A stretch of DNA of 64,000 bases from Hypomesus transpacificus (GCF_021917145.1 NW_025813704.1:321300-385299); one strand, 5' to 3'; shown: positions 34,004 through 46,742, counted from the first letter of the stretch. Made by a program: numbers and translations. Notes: generated from the letters alone by a model not told the origin.

Positions 34004-34593
34004 CATTCAGTGAGGCCCTCAGTGAGGGACAGCTGTGTATTTGTGGCCCTCATGCATTGAAAGTCCTATAACAGATTTAACATACAATGTACGTTACTGA
34101 ATGATGTCTAACGTCATTAAATGTGTCATCAGTAGATGTATAATATATATATTTGTTCCTGCATGCTGTTTTTGTTATCTTGGCTTATTTAATTATTATT
34201 GATTATTGATAATTTTTTGAATGGTTATGTATTCATAAGAAATCAGTAATATGAGGCATATTTTTTTATCCCTATTTTATTTTGATATTTACAGATTGGG
34301 TTAAAGTGTACACTTGTTTAGATACAATGGCTGAAATAGTATTTAGTATTTCTTCACACACACATACACACTGAGATTAGATAAATGAGAGGTTGAGACG
34401 CAGTGATGAAGAATTCTGCGAGCAGGAAGGAAGTGAAACTTTCCCCAAATTCCTTCACGTCGGGCGAAAGACACTACTCATTAACTGGAATTTAATGACC
34501 GTTTATCACCGACTGAAGTGATTCATTGCTTTCATAAAACGGTCACTAAGTATGGCAATATGTAAGCAATGGACACAAATTTATATCATTTTT

Positions 34594-34599
34594 AATAAA
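34594..34599 (+). promoter_or_regulatory. Possible poly(A) signal of the two-domain carbonic anhydrase gene
   Basis: AATAAATAAATAA about 985 nt after the stop, with no canonical AATAAA noticed nearer. Confidence 0.4.
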
Positions 34600-34626
34600 T
34601 AAATAATGTTCAAAATGAAATCCCGC

Positions 34627-35630
34627 CTGCCTACCTTCACATAGTTAGTCGTAGCTACTGCTAGCTCTAGACTACACACTGGCAGCTAGTGTATTTTATT
34701 TTTTCCCTATACTAGCGTTATATTGACTTAGTTATTAGAATTGTTTTTTGTTTGATAACTTTGTTTGTTAGCAAACTATTTTATGTTGAAGTTAACCTGC
34801 AATCTACCAGCTAGCTATTAGCTAGCTACATAGTTTTTTGGGGGGATAACTGAAGCGGAGTGATATGTAATTGTGCAAAGGAATTAGACGTCATAGCCGT
34901 GGTACATGGAATATCGTTACCACGGCTAAAACTACAGCCTGATTTGATCATAGAGTTAATATAACTAGAGTAAGCTACTTTTGTCTTCCAAGATGGTGTC
35001 CCCATTCATTTCTATGAAAAGTGCTCAATGGCGCAGTGAGGCAAGCGAGAGCGCGAGACTGGACGCGGCCATCTTTCCACTTCCGTGTCTTCCTGTCTAG
35101 CTTTAAACAGTGGCTTTTTTTTTCCATAGCTCCGACAGCTCATGTAAATCGGTTATCGGCCAATGTGAACTTTTGTGCGCGTGCCCTGTTAGTATCCGCG
35201 AGCACATTTGCAGGCAACTTTCATTGACTAAGCAAATAAATGGGTTGCTAGTTTACCCATTTCGGATTGGTTTCCAACTCAGCAAAAATCGGGAAAAATT
35301 ATTCTATAAAAAAGCTAGTAGTATGAGCCAGGTTCAAGAATCAAACAAAAATTATTGGGGGAGATAGTTTTGTAAATGTTGAATGGAGTTAATAGAATAA
35401 AAACGACCGGAAGAGTCGGAAACCTAACCGTACATGCAATACCACCTACATCCACCGGGGCCGTTGCTTCAAGCCGAGGGGCGAGGGGTGGGGGCTTGGA
35501 TTTTATCTACCCGTTATTTTTTTTAGTAGGCCCTATCTATATTCAGGACTCAAGTTTCACGCTTTGGTGAAAGAGACCAAGAGACTCACGAATTTCAACC
35601 ATTTCTCACGCAACACCTTACATTACAGTT
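34627..35630. other. No gene recognised
   Basis: AT-rich sequence with CTAGCTA-rich patches and a GC-richer stretch at 35010-35100. I see no conserved exon or repeat ends. It lies between the 3'UTR copy and the SINE/LINE cluster. Confidence 0.5.
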
Positions 35631-35635
35631 ACAGT

Positions 35636-35752
35636 AATGCATTTAGCAGACGCTTTTATCCAAAGCGACTTCCAAGAGAGTTTTACAAAAGTGCACAGAT
35701 CACTGATCATAACAACGAGAAAGCCCCAAACATTGCAGGTAGCCAAACATGA
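35636..35752 (-). mobile_element. Dispersed SINE-like fragment (copy 1)
   Basis: Minus-strand match to 47028-47160: CATGTTTGGCTACCTGCAAT through CTTTGGATAAAAGCGTCTGC. It abuts the LINE tail. Confidence 0.6.
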
Positions 35753-37156
35753 ATCAGAATCAGAAGGGATTTTATTCGCCATGAATGTTTGCACAAACAA
35801 GGAATTTACTTTGGCAGGGAGGTGCATACATTAAACATATAGGAATATTGAAACTTAAATATGTGGACTAACTATACAAAAGGAGCAAAGTCTAGCTAAT
35901 ACTAAGGGGGGTCTAGCTAATACTAAGGGGAATAGGATACAAAATATAAGTAGCCATAATTTACAATCTAACCTAAAAATACAGATAGTGCAAGAGAACG
36001 ATACAGTAGTGCAAATTTCAATGTGCAGGGTGTCATTGTGCAGATTGTGATTTAAAGTCAGTGTGAGTCCTTGGCCTTGTTAAAAAGGCCAACAGTGGAT
36101 GGGAAGAAACTTATCTTGTGGCGTGAGGTTTTGGTCTTGATGGACCGCAGCCTTCTGCCAGAGGGGAGTAGCTGGAACAGGGAGTGTCTAGGGTGGGAGG
36201 GGTCGGCCACAATCTTCCTTGCTCGCCTCAAGGACCTCGAGGTGTGCAGGTCCTCGAGGGAAGGCAGATTGCAGCCGATCACCTTCTCAGCAGTGCGGAT
36301 GATACGCTGCAGTCTGCTCTTGTCCTTGGCAGTGGCAGCAGTGTACCAGATGGTGATAGAAGAAATGAGGATGGACTCAATGATGGCTGTGTAGAAGTGC
36401 ACCATCATTGTCTTTGGCAGGTTGAATTTTCTCAGCTGCCGTAGGAAGTACATCCTCTGTTGTGCTTTTTTGGTCAGGGAGCTGATGTTCAGTTCCCACT
36501 TGAGGTCCTGGGAGAGGATAGTGCCCAGGAAGCGGAAGGACTCCACAGTGTTGACTGGGGAGTCACACAGGGTGATGGGGGGGAGTGGGGCTGTGTTCTT
36601 CCTGAAGTCCACAACCATCTCCACTGTCTTAAGAGCATTGAGCTCTAAGTTGTTCTGGCTACACCAGGTCACCAGCTTCCCACCTGTAGTCAGACTCGTC
36701 CCCGTCAGAGATGAGCCCAATAAGGGTGGTGTCGTCCGCAAACTTCAAAAGTTTGACAGACGGATGACTCGAGGTGCAGCTGTTGGTGTACAGGGAGAAG
36801 AGCAGAGGAGAAAGGACGCAGCCCTGAGGAGATCCAGTGCTGATGGACCGGGAGTCAGAGACTTGTGTTCCCAGCTTAACGCACTGCTTCCTGTCAGACA
36901 GGAAGTCTGTGATACACCTGCAGGTGGAGTCGGGCACGTTCAGGTTGGAGAGCTTGTCCTGGAGCAGAGCGGGGATGATGGTGTTGAAGGCAGAGCTGAC
37001 GTCCACAAACAGGATCGTGGCGTAGGATGCTGGGGAGTCCAGATGCTGTAGGGTGAAGTGGAGGGCCATGTTAACGGCATCATCCACCGACCTGTTGGCT
37101 CTGTAGGCAAACTGCAGTGGGTCCAGGAAGGGGTCTGTGATGGATGAAGCGTACAT
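35748..37156 (-). mobile_element. L2-type LINE fragment, 5'-truncated, with frameshift
   Basis: The minus strand encodes reverse transcriptase motifs: FVDVSSAFNTIIP, STGSPQGCVLSPLLFSLYTN, KFADDTTLIGLI, then NLELNALKTVEMVVDFRK and the C-terminal LRKFNLPKTMMVHFYTAIIES. The frame shifts around 36659-36741. The 3' tail at 35748-35790 has GATTCTGATTC repeats typical of such LINEs in fish. The endonuclease part is missing. Confidence 0.85.
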
Positions 37157-37429
37157 TGTGAAACCAAATAAGTCCCAAAGAGAAAAACAATAAGAGCAGT
37201 TAGAAACAGAACAGAACTGTAAGAAACAGTTAGAACCTCAAAAGTGCAAGTGTGTACCTGTGGAAAAAGCAAGCAATCATAATATATTTTACAGCGAGTA
37301 CAATGCTTTTAAGACAGTTACAACAAACCAACAATAGAAAAAAGTCTCATGTAAAATGTCTGAAGGAATTTAATTTAATTTAAAGCAACATACCACTGGC
37401 ACACTATGAGAGAGTGTGTATTCACATCG

Positions 37430-37570
37430 CTCTTTCTGAAATAACTTACTTTCCTTCCCTTCCCTTCCTTCCTTTCTTAAACTCCCCCTCTCTCTCCCTC
37501 TTCCTCCCCCTCTCCCTCCCTCCCTCCTTCCCTCCCTCCCTCCCTCCCTCCCTCCCCCTCTCCCTCCCCC
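37430..37570 (+). repeat. CCCT-rich tract
   Basis: CCTTCC, CTCCC and CCCTCTCCCTC units immediately upstream of the second 3'UTR copy. Confidence 0.85.
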
Positions 37571-39513
37571 CATTTTGAATGGATATGCATTCATAAGCAA
37601 TCAGTAATATGACGCATGTTTTTTTAATCCATATTTTATTTTGATATTTACAGATTGGGTTAAAGTCTACACTTGTCTAGATACAATGGCTGAAATAGTA
37701 TTTAGTATTTCTTCACACAAACACACTGAGATTAGATAAATGAGAGGGTGAGACGCAGTGATGAAGAATTCTGCGAGCAGGAAGGAAGTGAAACTTTCCC
37801 CAAATTCCTTCACGTCGGGCGAAAGACACTCATTAACTGGAATTTAATGACCGTATATCACCGACTGAAGTGAGTTATTGCTTTCATAAAACGGTCACTA
37901 AGTATGGCAAAATATGATAGCAATGGACACTAATTTAAATCGTTTTTAATACATAAATAATAATGTTTCAAATGAAATCTTGCCTGCCAGAGCGTTATGT
38001 CTCCCAAGGCCCCTGAGGAGGTAGGGACCTATGAGTGGAACAGGAACAATATGGAGTTTAGTCAATCTTCACTCTCAGAATTAATGACTCAAATCCCAAT
38101 TAACAGAAGTGGTATTTATACTGCAGGGCAGTGGCGATTTTAGACCCTTTTAAAGGGGCAATTGACTGTTTTTTGGGGGTATTTCACACTGTTCCTTAAG
38201 GTCTCCGAATAGGGTAACATTGGTTGGGTTGAAAATGGCCTGGGTGCTGTTCTATGGCCTCTGACAGATCCTCTGAAATGTTCCCGGGAAAAAACACTAT
38301 CTTTTCTCCTTTTATGCAGAGCCATATGGCTCTGCTTTTATGGTATGCTCATTAATATTTAGATAAGCTGCGCGCTGATTGGTTGGTTATCAACGAGTGA
38401 AGCTGGGAGCAAAAACGCAACACGGCCAACAGCAGCCCTCGCTGAAACACCGAAGTTGGAGACTTGAAATAAAAACGCGCAAATAAATCTATTGTGTCTA
38501 CACAACACTGTTTTCAAAAGATTGACTATATATCATTTGAAATTATAACATTACTTGTTTCCACTTCTGTTGTTGAAGCAAACTGGATTGACTTAGGTGG
38601 GTAGAACGTTAGGCTACAGCTTAGCAACCAAACCATATCGTGATTCTACTCAGCTTCAGTTAGCTAGCTAAGCTAGCTCTAGATATCTTGCTGTAAAATA
38701 ACATGACAAAGATCTGGACAAACATGCATCGTGAATTGTAGATTTTCATTACACAGGTTATTTATTTGAATGAAACACAGTCAGGAACATGAATCAACGT
38801 TAGCCCCATTGCCAAAAACTAGGCTAAATTATCACACATTCTATGCTCTTGCGTTAACTAGCAAGCCAAACTTGTTTACATGCCTACAGTCTAGCGCAAA
38901 CTGCATTTAGAATCTAACAAGCTATAATCTAACAAGCCATAATCTTACAATACATTTTCTCTACAGCTGGCTATATGAAATACTACTAATAACAATTGAT
39001 ATGTGGTGGTTGAAATATGAAAAAATGCAGGATTTTCATCAATTTACCAGCTCACTTGCGTCGGACCCCATAAGCCATATATGGCTCTAACAGCTCTAAC
39101 TGCATTTAGAATCTAACAAGCTATAATCTTACGAAAATGTTTATCTTAAGTTGGCCATATGAAATACTACTCATAACAATTGATATGTGGTGGTTGAAAT
39201 ATGAAAAAATGCATGATTTTCATCCATTTACCAGCTAACTTACTTCGTAGACACTGAAAATGAATGGGGTTCAACGGTGGAAAATACAATGTTTGGAACT
39301 ATAGGTTGCATGAGACACGCTTAACTTCCGCATTCCTCGATAACAATGGGAGTCTATGGAAGTGTCGCAACTCTCTTTTTCTATGGCTCTGATCCAGACC
39401 AGCCCGAGGTAGCGTCTATCTCCGATACTAGTTTAGCTGCGCGCTGCTCTGTGTAGGCTACTTATAAGGAATTACAAAGAAGAACGTTTTGAATTATAAC
39501 AAGGATATTGAAA

Positions 39514-39642
39514 ATGGACCACGGTCGTAAATGCTGTGTTCCAGGCTGTACAGGGAAGGCTAACACTCACAGTCTTCCCAAAGAGCCAAACATTCAACAG
39601 GCATGGCTGCTGTTGTCTATGAGAAGATCGAGAAGCGGTTAG
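39514..39642 (+). pseudogene. THAP-domain fragment of a transposase
   Basis: Starts ATG and reads CCVPGCTG, then HSLPKEP and QQAWL, the C2CH spacing of a THAP DNA-binding domain start. A stop follows near 39640. It lies inside the TTAA-flanked element. Confidence 0.6.
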
Positions 39643-39719
39643 AACCGAAACTGTACTGTCCTGTAGCTGAGAAGCGGTTAGAACCGAAACTGTACTGTCC
39701 TGTAGCTAGTGGTCTAGGA

Positions 39720-39965
39720 CAGTGTAGCTAGTGGTCCGGACCAGCGCCTCCAGTGGTCCAGGACAGTGCCTCCGCTGGTACATGACAGTAGCTAGTGGTC
39801 CAGGACAGCGCCTCCGCTGGCACAGGACAGTAGCTAGTGGTCCAGGACAGCGCCTCCACTGGTACATGACAGTAGCTAGTGGTCCAGGACAGCGCCTCCG
39901 CTGGCACAGGACAGTAGCTAGTGGTCCAGGACAGCGCCTCCGCTGGCACAGGACAGTGGTAGTGA
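39720..39965 (+). repeat. ~42-bp tandem repeat inside the Kolobok-like element
   Basis: Six units of TAGCTAGTGGTCCAGGACAG plus CGCCTCCGCTGGCACAGGACAG, some with GGTACATGACAG. Confidence 0.88.
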
Positions 39966-41908
39966 CAGCGCCTTCACTGGTACATGACAGTTACTGTTCT
40001 GTTGATAGTGGTACGCAACTGTCTCGTAACAGTTGCATTGGTTGTCTTGCAGCATTTTTGTTGACTGTCGCATAACATTTTAGAATGGGAGTACAGGCTA
40101 TAAACTTTTATTTTCAAAATATAAGTTAAACTGTCTCTAAACCATACTTGACGTGTCGCTACAAGCTTACCATACAAAGTAGTCAATTTTTACATTGTGT
40201 GTAATGTAAAGCAGACTGTTACGTATTGACTTAGTAAAAACGTATTTTACTCAAAGTAACTGAATGCACATGAGCCACCGCCGGAGACGTTATTATTGCA
40301 TTATTGTTATCAGCGCCTCCTAGTGACGGCGTGTATATCATTAATTTTAATAATTAAAGTCAACATAGGCTATAGGTTACCTACATTTTGCAGTCAAGGG
40401 GTGTCATTTATTGACATTGTTCTTCATATGGAAATAATGAATTATGTTTTCTTTATTATTTTAAAGACAAAATGAAATATTAATGTGTTTATAATAACAA
40501 GGTTTGAGTATTTTCATTTTCCAATACACTGTTAAATTGCAGTTCCCTGTCAGTCAACACAGCCAGGTTACATTAGTTTTCTTTGTTTACAAGCATTTCT
40601 CTCAATAAAATAAAAATCAACACATACCATTAATATTTTCAATAAAAATAGATGTATTTGAAAACATAAATAATACAATTCAAAACACTTTTTGTACATG
40701 TACAAAACACTGTAGGACACTATATGTTCACTCAAACACAGTTCCTGAGGCAAGGCACATCTCAGCCATGTACCGGCAAACGCTGTCGTTCTTTCTGATG
40801 ATGTGGATGGTGACCTTAACAAAGACATCAACAATTGAAATGCTCATCAAAAACAACGGTAACAGGACAGCGGGGATTTGTGCTCTTACAAATCGCCACA
40901 CTTCTATGGACTAATATACCATTTGTGTTAAAACGGTATCATACAGTCAAATAGCCTATCTAATTTGCCTATCTTTTGACCTTATTTCAAAACCAAATTG
41001 ATTGTTAAAATCTGAAATCAGAATCAGAAAATGTCGCCTTACCCGCCATTGATTGCACCAACACTAAAATAAAATGTTCTAGAACTAAGGGCCAACTCTG
41101 GTTGAAACCAGCTCTGGTTTAAACCAATTAACTTAGAGACACACTGTCACAAGACAACAGGATACGCTATGTGAGTGTTGCGAGACAGTTAAAATAGCCT
41201 TCTTTAACATTATAGCCATAGGCTTGAACTTTTTAAACAAAACAGTTCCTAAGATATAAGACGGATCTTTCTGAATCCTGTGTGTTTTGTTAAGTGGATA
41301 CTGAAACAATTGTAGCCTACTTTTTTATATTTACATAAACAGATTTATGTGTAATATACAATTAATAGACGTTTGGACCACTAGCTACACTGTCCTGGAC
41401 CACTAGCTACAGGACAGTACAGTTTCGGTTCTAACCGCTACTGCGGTCCTACGTAGGACCGGTGGCTTTGTTGAAAAGCTAGCGTTTTACAGCCAAATGT
41501 TTTCTTTTTGAGATTTGAATAGGAAAGAGGTGTCAATGGACTTTGATATTCACGGTATGTTCAGTTTACCCTCCGAACTGTCGTTTTTCAACAATGACGA
41601 GGTAAAATCGGTTTTGCAGTCAATTGCCCCTTTAAGGGCTGCTCAAGCACCCCTAAATTTCATCTCAGCACCCCTAAAAATTATTATACAATTTTTATGC
41701 TGGTAGTTCATGAATAAAGGGACATCCTTAGTTTTTTCATTCATTCAATATTTTGCATAATAATACATAAATCTATTAATTGTTATCCAGTGAAGTTAGG
41801 GATTTATATTAGCAAGGGGGTTTAGCACTTTTGCAAGGCACTGTATTCATTTCACATTCTCATTGGGGGCTGAGCCCCCCGAAAGGTCTGATCCTTGAAT
41901 CGCCCCTG

Positions 41909-42974
41909 CTGCAGGCCCATAAAAATGTGAATAACTTTTGATTGAATTCAATGTTTTGTGTTTAGTTGGCTATGTAAACAAACAGCACACAAATCAGAGG
42001 GAAAATGTGATGGTTTTAAGGGTTTTGTTCCTTGCATTAAACGCAGTAAAGCTTTGGTGGATTTGTGTATGGAACTGTGTGAGGCACTGTGAGACTGTGG
42101 ATAACTGTGACGCACATGTCTCCTTGAAGTGGAGGAACCTGATTACCACATTACCACAGCAGTAGAATGTGTATCGCACAGCCTGAAAGATGCTAAACTC
42201 GGTTTGGCAGATACAATATATGGACAAAAGTTTTGGGACACCTGACCATCACACATTTATGAGGTCCTGTGCGTCCTCGTCCGTTCGTCCCGTCCCCCCA
42301 CATTTATCCTCCTTTGGACGCACGGGTGTCCAGGTGTTGAACTCGAAACACAAATCAGAATTAAGGTAGGCTATGAAAGCTTCTAAATGATAGTGCTACC
42401 GATCATCATATTTTGACTTTAACATAAAAACAATATTACATGAAGCTCCAAAAATAGTATTTGCGCTCAAAGGAATGCGGAAAAAAATTGCACGCTTAAC
42501 TGTTAATGTCCCTGTGGTACCTTGGTAGTGGTGATCACACCCCAAAGAGGCGTGTTACGATGTCTTCACAGATGTGCCTGCTAATAAATTGGGCTCTTGG
42601 AGAGCATAAGTGCTGTGAAGAACAGGTGCCCTGCAAAGGTAAGGTACTGAGGACTGGGCGCGCTGGAGAAGTTTATACTTCAGCGGTAGATTTATTTGTA
42701 TTTATCTTAGTGTTTTTTATTATTTATGTTTTGTTTTATTTTGCTTCGTATGAGTAGGCTTATACAGTAAAATCCGTTTATCGATTCAAATTCTTTTTTT
42801 AAGTATGCCGAATACTTTGGTAAAGTTTTCTTAATTGTATTTGGTATTGTGTTTGTCATATATTGAATTTCATAAACTAGTTGACGGTGTATTAGTGTAC
42901 CTTGTCACGATGCTCTTGACTCTTACCTCCACCAAGTTATACATATTTATTTCCTGTGTCAAATACCTTTTCAG
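41909..42974. other. Upstream region of the single-domain CA gene
   Basis: Contains a short fish repeat (42218-42260, ATGGACAAAAGTTTTGGGAC), AT-rich sequence and a possible untranslated first exon ending at the donor CAAAG|GTAAGG (42638). I see no other gene. Confidence 0.5.
42560..42638 (+). other. Possible 5' untranslated exon of the CA4-like gene
   Basis: A strong donor CAAAG|GTAAGG at 42638/42639 pairs with the acceptor CCTTTTCAG at 42974, which lies directly before the start codon at 42975. The upstream edge of the exon cannot be placed. Confidence 0.3.
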
Positions 42975-45765
42975 ATGGATTCTTGTCAAATTATTGTCGT
43001 TTTAATCGCATCCACCTTGCTACCCACTGTGTACGGTGCTGCCAGCTCTGTTGGTAGGTGTTTCAATGGACCGGTGCAAAAGTCAGTTTCCATCTAGATT
43101 TTATGCTGTACTTTTGAGATGCACGATTGGTAGGCTGTGTTACTTTCTGCTATATTATTCAAAGGAATGCATTTTTGTCATGATTTTAACGTTTTGTTAC
43201 TTGTGCATTGGTTCAGTTGACAGCTAGCCTATAGATTTAATAAATACAATTTGTTCATGTCCGCAGCTTGGTGTTATCATGATTCAAACTGTAGTAAGTA
43301 ACCAACTCTAATTATTGTAAAGTAAATGGTTTCGTTTCAAATGATAGCCTACAAAATATTTTTTTTCCATTATAGTTATGTCTTTGTCTATGCATAACAG
43401 ATTCCTTTTCAAATGTTCAGGTTACACTACTTGGCCCACCATTGCCACTAAATATTGCAATGGATCCAGTCAGTCCCCAATTGACATTGTCTCCGCGTCG
43501 GCAAAGGGTGACTCCAAACTGACTTCTTTCACCTTCACCAAATTTGGAGACAACTCCTCCATGACGCATATAAAGAACAAAGGCAAAACGGGTGAGACCG
43601 CTCTTCCACAACTGGTTAAATCAGCTAGGTAGGACTATTATGGTGATTTCCCTACAATAGGCTATCCGTTTTTTTTATCATGGTAACAACTACCTATCTA
43701 TTATTTAACTATTATCTGCCTCTCAAGACATACATCTGCAACTACTCTTCAAATACAATTCAAAACATCCAATACAATACAAATAGGATATAGCATAGCA
43801 AGTATCAATGCTGTACAGAAATAAAATATGATAGGAAAAATCAATTCATTAATCATATTCAATACCAAAGATCAAGAGTATTATACGTAACTACAAAGAG
43901 ATACCAAGTTCCCTGGGTGTGACTGTGCTGTGGTCTTTAGCTGTAAGGGGTGAGCTACCATAACACGCCTCCATGTGACCAAAACATAATCCAGTTCCAC
44001 AGTGCTCAGCTGTGCCTGAAGCATTGTTGCACTCTGGATATGTACTGTGGTCGAGTACACTGCATCAGGATGGAGAGAGAGAGAGATAGAGCGAGAGAGA
44101 TAGAGCGAGAGAGAGAGAGAGAGAGAGGTAGAGAGAGGGGTAGAGAGAGAGAGAAACATTCGCTCTAAGAAGTAAAGTATTCAAAACAAGCAATAAACAA
44201 CTTACCTACAATATCAAATAGTAAAGTGCAGGAAAAAAAACGTATTATCTTCAGTGCAACATCAAATAATGAGTTTTGATCTTCTATTTTCAAAAGTATA
44301 TTATAAAAAGTATTTTTCCTCCACTAATCCTTTTTCTGTGAACCATGTCCCACCACCTTAACCTCACTTCCACCCTACAGTGCAGGTGGAGCTGGCAAGT
44401 GGTGTTCAGGTGTCTGGGGGAGGCCTGACGGAAACCTACGACAGCCTGCAGTTCCACCTGCACTGGGGGAACGGCAGCTCCTCCCTAGGGTCCGAACACA
44501 CCGTGGACGGGAAACGCTTCCCCATGGAGGTCAGAGGCGCTTCCTGTTGTTTTGCCAATAACGAGACTGAAGAGTCAGCTACATGCATGTTTTGTTTTAT
44601 TCATCTACAGTAGACTTTTACATTTTAATTTTAAATGACTTGGATGATATTCTACATCTGACAAGATGGACCCTGCCTCCTCCAGTTATTCTGTTGTTTA
44701 GACGTAACGGAAAGAGACGAGCTGAGCTTAGACACTTATTCAATGTAATGACGTTCGTAATGACTTCTGAGTGAAGTTCTCTGAAGACTTTGAATAGAAT
44801 CACTATTTTATTTCCTTCTCTGCTTTATTCTTTTCCAGCTCCACATCGTAAACGTCAAGTCTTCTCTGAATAAAAACACGACCCTGGCAGTCCAGGACCC
44901 GGCCGGCCTCGCTGCTCTGGGCTTCTTCATCGAGGTGAGTCCAGACAGCTGGCAGTTCTGGACAGACATACAGCTTCAGACATGATGATTATATTGTCAG
45001 TAGGTGGACCCAGTTTGTCCTGAATATTTGGCAGTAAGATAACAAGATATATTTCTTGTGATTCTGAATGAAAGAGGGCTATAATATTTACACTCTCAAC
45101 AGGCAGCCTCCGGCAATGGAACTGGTACACCAGCAAGCTGGAAAACATTGACTTCCTACCTGACCACCATCACCAAAAATGGTTTGCAAGTCCACTTATC
45201 AGCACATTTTTATTATAAAAACAAAACAAACAAACATGTTTTAAAGTTGTTTTGGTTTCCTGCCTCTCTAGGGGACATTTCAAACATCACCAGTGGCATT
45301 TCTCTGGACGATCTGCTGACGGGTGTGGACCGTACCAAATACTACCGCTACCAAGGATCGCTGACCACCCCCAACTGCAATGAAGCGGTGGTGTGGACCG
45401 TTTTCAAAGACACAATTAAAATCAGCCAGGACCTGGTAAGTGTTCCTCACATCTCAAAATCAGACCTCATTCATATCCTTCATGTATATTTCACAAAATA
45501 TACATACTTTTATTTGTATTTTTTTAATAAGACATTTTAATGCACAAGGCTTGATGGACTCCTCTCTGTCTAGATCAACCAATTCTACACGACAGTCCAC
45601 ATCGACAACACCTCCACCACCCTGATGGTCAACACCTTCCGGGGCATCCAGCCGACCAACGGCAGGGTGGTGACCACGCAAGCTGCCTCGGGCGCCGGCA
45701 GCACCTCTGGAAGCAGCTACCTTCTGGGGCTCATGTCTCTTCTGGCCTTTCTGCTGAGGCGATAG
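42975..45765 (+). CDS. CA4-like GPI-anchored carbonic anhydrase, single domain, complete
   Basis: Nine coding exons: 42975-43053, 43267-43293, 43421-43591, 44381-44529, 44839-44934, 45103-45181, 45272-45435, 45574-45765 (TAG), with a likely untranslated exon upstream. (Eight carry coding sequence; the ninth is the inferred leader.) The signal peptide is [20 protein letters not shown]. The CA domain keeps [23 protein letters not shown] (His94, His96), [14 protein letters not shown] (Glu117, His119) and [17 protein letters not shown]. Position 64, the proton-shuttle His in CA2 and CA4, reads NKGKT, so it is Lys as in CA3. The C-terminus [19 protein letters not shown] fits a GPI signal. Exon layout equals that of the upstream two-domain gene (last full exon 164 nt in all three domains), so they are tandem paralogues. 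The start was chosen for its signal peptide. Confidence 0.88.
44070..44155 (+). repeat. GAGA microsatellite
   Basis: GAGAGATAGAGCGAGAGAG units in the intron between 43591 and 44381. Confidence 0.9.
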
Positions 45766-46271
45766 GGAAGAGTCTGTCCTCTCTCTCTGCCCCCCCCGCC
45801 TCTCTCTCTCAGGGAGCGCTGAAGTGTCGTGCCATACCCCCCCCCCACACACACACACACCCTAGGTGAGGACTAGTACTCACCTGGTGCTGCAGCTTAG
45901 CTGGCCATCGTCTGAGCACCAGTTACCTTCACCGTATTTGTAATTTGCACTGAAACAGTTTTCTGTTCGCTGTGTTGAGTCGGGGTATTCAATGAACTTC
46001 CTTCTGGGTGAATCTATCTCTTCTACTCTGGCCTAGTGGAGCCAAGTGGAGCCACCTCCCTTGGTGTAAACACATGAGAAGTGCTGATGAAGCGCAGGGT
46101 GTTAAAGTGACTACAGTGCTAATGATGATGAACCGCAAGGTTGTGTTAAAGTGATTGTATGTCGGATTTACTCCTTGAAATGAATGGTGCCACATTATAA
46201 TTTTTGGTCACAATATCTGGAATATATGTTTGAGTATAAAAATGTCAATGTTCCATAACGTAATGACAATG

Positions 46272-46277
46272 AATAAA
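46272..46277 (+). promoter_or_regulatory. Poly(A) signal of the single-domain CA4-like gene
   Basis: AATAAA about 510 nt after the stop codon, in AT-rich sequence. Confidence 0.55.
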
Positions 46278-46481
46278 TTACGGATTCTAGTGCTTGTCTC
46301 ACATGACGTTTTACAGTAATATCACTCAATCTAAAATCTCTTAAAATGAAAACATATTTTCAGTTTTTTTTAACTGTGGTAGGGAAGGTGGATTAGTTTC
46401 TTACGTCCTACCATGAGAACGTTTAGAATATGGGAAGAGTTTCCACCTGGGACGTTTTGCTCTAGACAACAGAGAATGTAC

Positions 46482-46490
46482 CCCCCCACC

Positions 46491-46521
<31 letters not shown>

Positions 46522-46565
46522 ACTCACACACACTCACACACACACACACACACACTCACACACAC

Positions 46566-46599
<34 letters not shown>

Positions 46600-46631
46600 A
46601 CACTCACACACACACACACACACACACACAG
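46482..46631 (+). repeat. Poly-C followed by (CA)n microsatellite
   Basis: A C-run of about 28 with two A interruptions, then CACACACTCACA repeats. Confidence 0.93.
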
Positions 46632-46742
46632 ACTGAAATGCGAGCATGTTACGGGCAGGAATTGTAACTATGGAAACCGTGAGATCTGTTACACTTCCTC
46701 ATTGTCCAAAACTCGTGTTCTACTTTTATTGTCATGTGCAGA

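Larger units (their letters stand above)
34216..37982 (+). repeat. ~410-bp direct duplication of the carbonic anhydrase 3'UTR region
   Basis: 34216-34626 recurs at 37572-37982 with about 90% identity (shared blocks include TTTTGAATGG, GATTGGGTTAAAGT, AATTCTGCGAGCAGGAAGG). The second copy is preceded by a CCCTCTCTCTCCCTC tract like the one before the last exon (33370-33440), so it looks like the 3' relic of a duplicated gene without its last exon. Confidence 0.75.
38154..41631 (+). mobile_element. Kolobok-like DNA transposon remnant (3.48 kb)
   Basis: Perfect 15-bp inverted ends AGGGGCAATTGACTG and CAGTCAATTGCCCCT, each flanked by TTAA. TTAA targets and THAP-domain transposases are Kolobok traits. 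At 39514 a frame opens with CCVPGCTGKANTHSLPKEP followed by W, a THAP-type zinc-binding start, and stops after about 40 residues. Inside: a ~160-bp tandem duplication (38899-39064 and 39100-39246), a ~42-bp array (39730-39960), and a ~65-bp inverted pair (about 39650-39736 and 41378-41447). No intact transposase remains. Confidence 0.72.
38129..41908 (+). mobile_element. hAT-like element split by a Kolobok-like insertion
   Basis: Ends CAGTGGCGATTTTAG and (inverted) CAGGGGCGATTCAAG are flanked by CTGCAGGG and CTGCAGGC, a 7/8 target duplication. Without its insert the element is about 300 bp. Its right part includes GCACCCCTAAA repeats and a Tc1-like TTTTGCAAGGCACTGTA motif. Confidence 0.65.

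Noticed and set aside
36071..37051. Plus-strand frames over the LINE
   Set aside because: The reverse transcriptase motifs are on the minus strand; the plus frames are shadows.
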